Below, in pieces: positions 62,127-64,000 of a stretch of 64,000 bases of DNA. Position 1 is the stretch's first letter. Each line of letters opens with the position of its first letter. Position numbers and translations under genes: made by a program. This stretch comes from Marinobacterium iners (GTDB lineage Bacteria; Pseudomonadota; Gammaproteobacteria; Pseudomonadales; Balneatricaceae), in the NCBI RefSeq assembly GCF_017310015.1, contig NZ_CP022297.1, forward strand, positions 806,001-870,000. The letters are read 5' to 3'. Under the pieces are notes generated by a model. That model did not search any database. It saw nothing but the letters and a program-made list of their open reading frames with translations, and was not told the DNA's origin.

Positions 62127-63425
62127 CAGGCTGTTGAAAATCTGACAGGCTTCAACAGCCATGTTTGTTTTTTGATCAATTTTAGCGCCGCTGAATCGTG
62201 TTTTTAGCCATTTTGGGCTATATATTCGGTGCTCAGCTGCCATTCCGGGCCTCAAAGCGGACTATCCCTGTAGATTGCGCATGCGGACCAGGTTCCAACC
62301 CATCATCGTGAACTGGAACAGGCTGTGAACCTTCTCCCGACCGCGCATCATCACTTGCCGGATGGGTCCGATGGTTTTGCCCCAGCCAAAGGGTTCTTCT
62401 ACCCGCTTTCGTTGACGCATGCTGATTGTGTAACCCGCATGGCGGCTGGTACGTCCATCAATCGCGGAGCCCCCAGATCGGTTTTCATTTCGTGCCACAT
62501 GGGGCGTTATCTTCATCTTTCGACAAGCCGAAACAAAGCCCTGGGTATCGTAGTTTTTGTCAGCCCCCACCGTTTTGCGATGACTGCCCTGCAGTCTGGC
62601 CAGCAGTTCAGCTGCAACATCGCGTTCAGCCGTACCTGTTGCGAGGCTGGCCGCCGCCTTCACAATCAGGCCATTGCGATTTTCCATGACCGTGTGCCCC
62701 ATGTACGCCATGCGTGACTCACTACCCCGCGACTTCTTGGCCAGTCGAGCCTCTGGATCTGTGGTAGATGCGTGGGTCTCATTACTGCGCTTCTCACCCC
62801 TGAAGTTGCGTTCAGCATTGCGTCCGGCAGGACCATCGTCATCTGTATTGCCCGTACCGTCCTTACGGCGAAAGCTCTTCTGTGATGCCCAGGCCTGGAT
62901 CAGCGTCCCATCGACGCTGAAATGCTCGTCTGAAAGCAGACTGCGCTCCCGTGCCAGAGTGACCACCTCTTCAAACAGATGAGTAACGACATCATGCTCC
63001 AGCAGTCGATCCCGGTTGGTGCTGAAACTTGAGTGGTGCCATACCGGGTCATCAATGGTCAGCCCAACGAACCAGCGGTACAGCAGATTGTAGCTGATCT
63101 GTTCTACCAGCTGCCGTTCACTGCGAATCGAGAACAGGACTTGCAACAGCTGTGCACGAATCAGACGCTCAGGTGGGATCGACTGACGGCCACCTTCGGC
63201 GTAGATCTGATCAAATAGCCAGTTGAGCCGCTTCATGGCCTCATCGATCAGTTGCCGAATCGGTCGTAATGGGTGTTCACTGGGAACGAAGGTGTCCAGA
63301 TGGACGGTCGTGAACAATGACTCCTGAATGATGTCTTCGCCGCGCATATTGGGTCGTGTCAGTCGGTTATTGATGCGGATAGTCTACCAAGGCCCCATTA
63401 TATGGGGTAGAAAATCAACAGCCTG
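62127..63425. mobile_element. IS5-family insertion sequence inside a CRISPR repeat
   Basis: 1299 bp with terminal inverted repeats beginning CAGGCTGTTGA on both ends (right end read in reverse). It is flanked by a TTAA duplication at 62123-62126 and 63426-63429, derived from the TTAA in the repeat's ATTAAGAC. A 4-bp target site of YTAR form suits the IS5 group. One transposase gene, on the minus strand. Confidence 0.93.
62262..63347 (-). CDS. IS5-family transposase
   Basis: This is a 361-residue DDE transposase. The N-terminal DUF772-type domain (HPLRPIRQLIDEAMKRL, FSIRSERQLVEQISYNLLYRWFVGL) is followed by FSVDGTLIQAWAS (first Asp), VGADKNYDTQGF (second Asp) and the C-terminal EEPFGWGKT (Glu). 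It appears intact, with no frameshift, so the insertion may be recent and the element still active. Confidence 0.93.
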   Translation of the reverse strand: MRGEDIIQESLFTTVHLDTFVPSEHPLRPIRQLIDEAMKRLNWLFDQIYAEGGRQSIPPERLIRAQLLQVLFSIRSERQLVEQISYNLLYRWFVGLTIDDPVWHHSSFSTNRDRLLEHDVVTHLFEEVVTLARERSLLSDEHFSVDGTLIQAWASQKSFRRKDGTGNTDDDGPAGRNAERNFRGEKRSNETHASTTDPEARLAKKSRGSESRMAYMGHTVMENRNGLIVKAAASLATGTAERDVAAELLARLQGSHRKTVGADKNYDTQGFVSACRKMKITPHVARNENRSGGSAIDGRTSRHAGYTISMRQRKRVEEPFGWGKTIGPIRQVMMRGREKVHSLFQFTMMGWNLVRMRNLQG

Positions 63426-63671
63426 TTAAGACTCCGCGGTTACTTCGACTTGAGCTTCATGGCCTGTCCGAGAGCTACCCCGACACCGGAGGGGATTAAG
63501 ACGGGCAGGTTATGGTGGTGTGGTCCCCGTTCGTGTCCGAGAGCTACCCCGACACCGGAGGGGATTAAGACTAGAAGAAAAAAGTAGGGTTGTTAATCAT
63601 TCCGGAGTCCGAGAGCTACCCCGACACCGGAGGGGATTGAGACACTCAGCACCCACCGTACATAGGGGTGA

Positions 63672-63887
63672 TCCTCGTCCGATCGAATACTGGAAGACCT
63701 TGATCCACTGGCACCTGAGTTTGAGGTGGAGTGGGATGCTGATATCCTGCGTCAGAAATATCCCTATCCGGGTATGCGCACTGCGCCGAGCGAAGATAGT
63801 GAAGAATTCCGCTCCGGCGAGCTGACGCTGCCCAACACCGAGGCCACTCAAGCCGAATCACAGGTCATTGCCAATGCCACAGTCTGA
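63672..63887 (+). pseudogene. 3' fragment of a gene cut by the CRISPR array, possibly hsdM
   Basis: The frame DRILEDLDPLAPEFEVEWD ... RQKYPYPGMRTAPSEDSEE ends with a stop at 63885-63887 and is open only from 63672. There is no start codon or ribosome site; the 5' part is missing, replaced by the array end. The sequence could be the C-terminus of a type I restriction HsdM, which often precedes RhuM-like genes, but this identification is weak. Confidence 0.5.
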
Positions 63888-64000
63888 CCAGCAACAGGTT
63901 CACCTGTTCACCTCACAGGACGGCCAAGCCCAGCTTGAAGTCGCGCTGGAGCAGGAGACCGTCTGGCTCAGCCAGGCGCAGATGTGTGAGCTTTTCGGGC
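63874..64000 (+). CDS. RhuM-like protein, N-terminal part (runs off the window)
   Basis: The 42 visible residues include GQAQLEVALEQETVWLSQAQMCELFG, the N-terminal pattern of the virulence RhuM / Fic-associated family found inside type I restriction loci. The ATG at 63874 overlaps the preceding truncated gene by 14 bp. It continues past the window edge. Confidence 0.65.
   Translation, partial: MPQSDQQQVHLFTSQDGQAQLEVALEQETVWLSQAQMCELFG

Larger units (their letters stand above)
61318..63642 (+). CRISPR. CRISPR array 3: 15 repeats, split by an IS element
   Basis: Same 37-bp repeat. Repeats start at 61318, 61389, 61459, 61530, 61599, 61670, 61740, 61809, 61881, 61951, 62021, 62093 (interrupted after GGGGATTAA and completed at 63426-63432), 63466, 63535 and 63606. 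The last repeat has ATTGAGAC instead of ATTAAGAC. There are 14 spacers. Transcription from the leader must cross an antisense transposase gene to reach the three oldest spacers. Confidence 0.97.

Overview
The window looks like a chromosomal accessory region of a gammaproteobacterium, possibly a marine Oceanospirillales-type organism. This rests on the moderate GC content, the 3' half of a tRNA-Pro and the general look of the proteins; the genus cannot be fixed from the sequence. Almost everything here is mobile-element or defence related. No housekeeping block is visible.

Left part (1-18.2 kb). Two ~300 bp direct-repeat copies (60-360 and 9286-9587) bracket a leftward block that looks like a restriction operon: a large N6-adenine DNA methyltransferase, a HigB/HigA-type toxin-antitoxin pair, a DExH helicase, a GIY-YIG nuclease and a small membrane protein. 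Next comes about 1.4 kb of non-coding DNA built almost entirely of consecutive short hairpins, then an ADP-ribosylglycohydrolase. An integrative element follows, with a small ATPase, a CHC2 primase, an AlpA regulator and a tyrosine integrase, ending at a tRNA-Pro 3' fragment (18162-18206). A second integrase/excisionase pair starts on the other side of that fragment (18.3-19.6 kb).

Middle. A satellite-like array of 20 units of ~100 bp, each with a near-perfect palindrome, fills 20.16-22.13 kb.

Right part (22.8-63.6 kb) is one large type III-B CRISPR-Cas island. It holds a radical-SAM protein, a CARF protein of the NE0113 family and cmr1-cas10-cmr3-cmr4-cmr5-cmr6. A leftward vWA/kinase/PP2C operon (TerY-P-like triad) and cas6 follow. 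There are three CRISPR arrays with one 37-bp repeat and homologous leaders. Other members are a Can2/Card1-like CARF nuclease, an 895-residue protein with a possible DUF3800/RNase H-like core, three GTPases (two dynamin-like), an LRAT-domain protein, a CARF-HEPN Csx1, a UvrD-like helicase and a second NE0113 CARF protein. The adaptation operon reads csx16 - Toprim primase - cas2 - cas1 - cas2 - ssb. The third array is split by an IS5-family element exactly inside one repeat.

How it fits together. Cas10 keeps its GGDD cyclase motif but lacks the N-terminal HD nuclease region, so immunity probably depends on cyclic-oligoadenylate signalling. Several CARF effectors and probable ring nucleases are present to use and remove that signal. 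By eye I find a shared palindrome, CAA(AT/GC)TTG, centred 32.5-33.5 bp upstream of a plausible -10 hexamer at eight promoters in the island. This would place the cmr operon, the kinase/phosphatase triad, the GTPase operon, the LRAT gene and the adaptation operon in one regulon. That operator, the primase/SSB-containing adaptation operon and the 895-residue protein are the best candidates for something undescribed.
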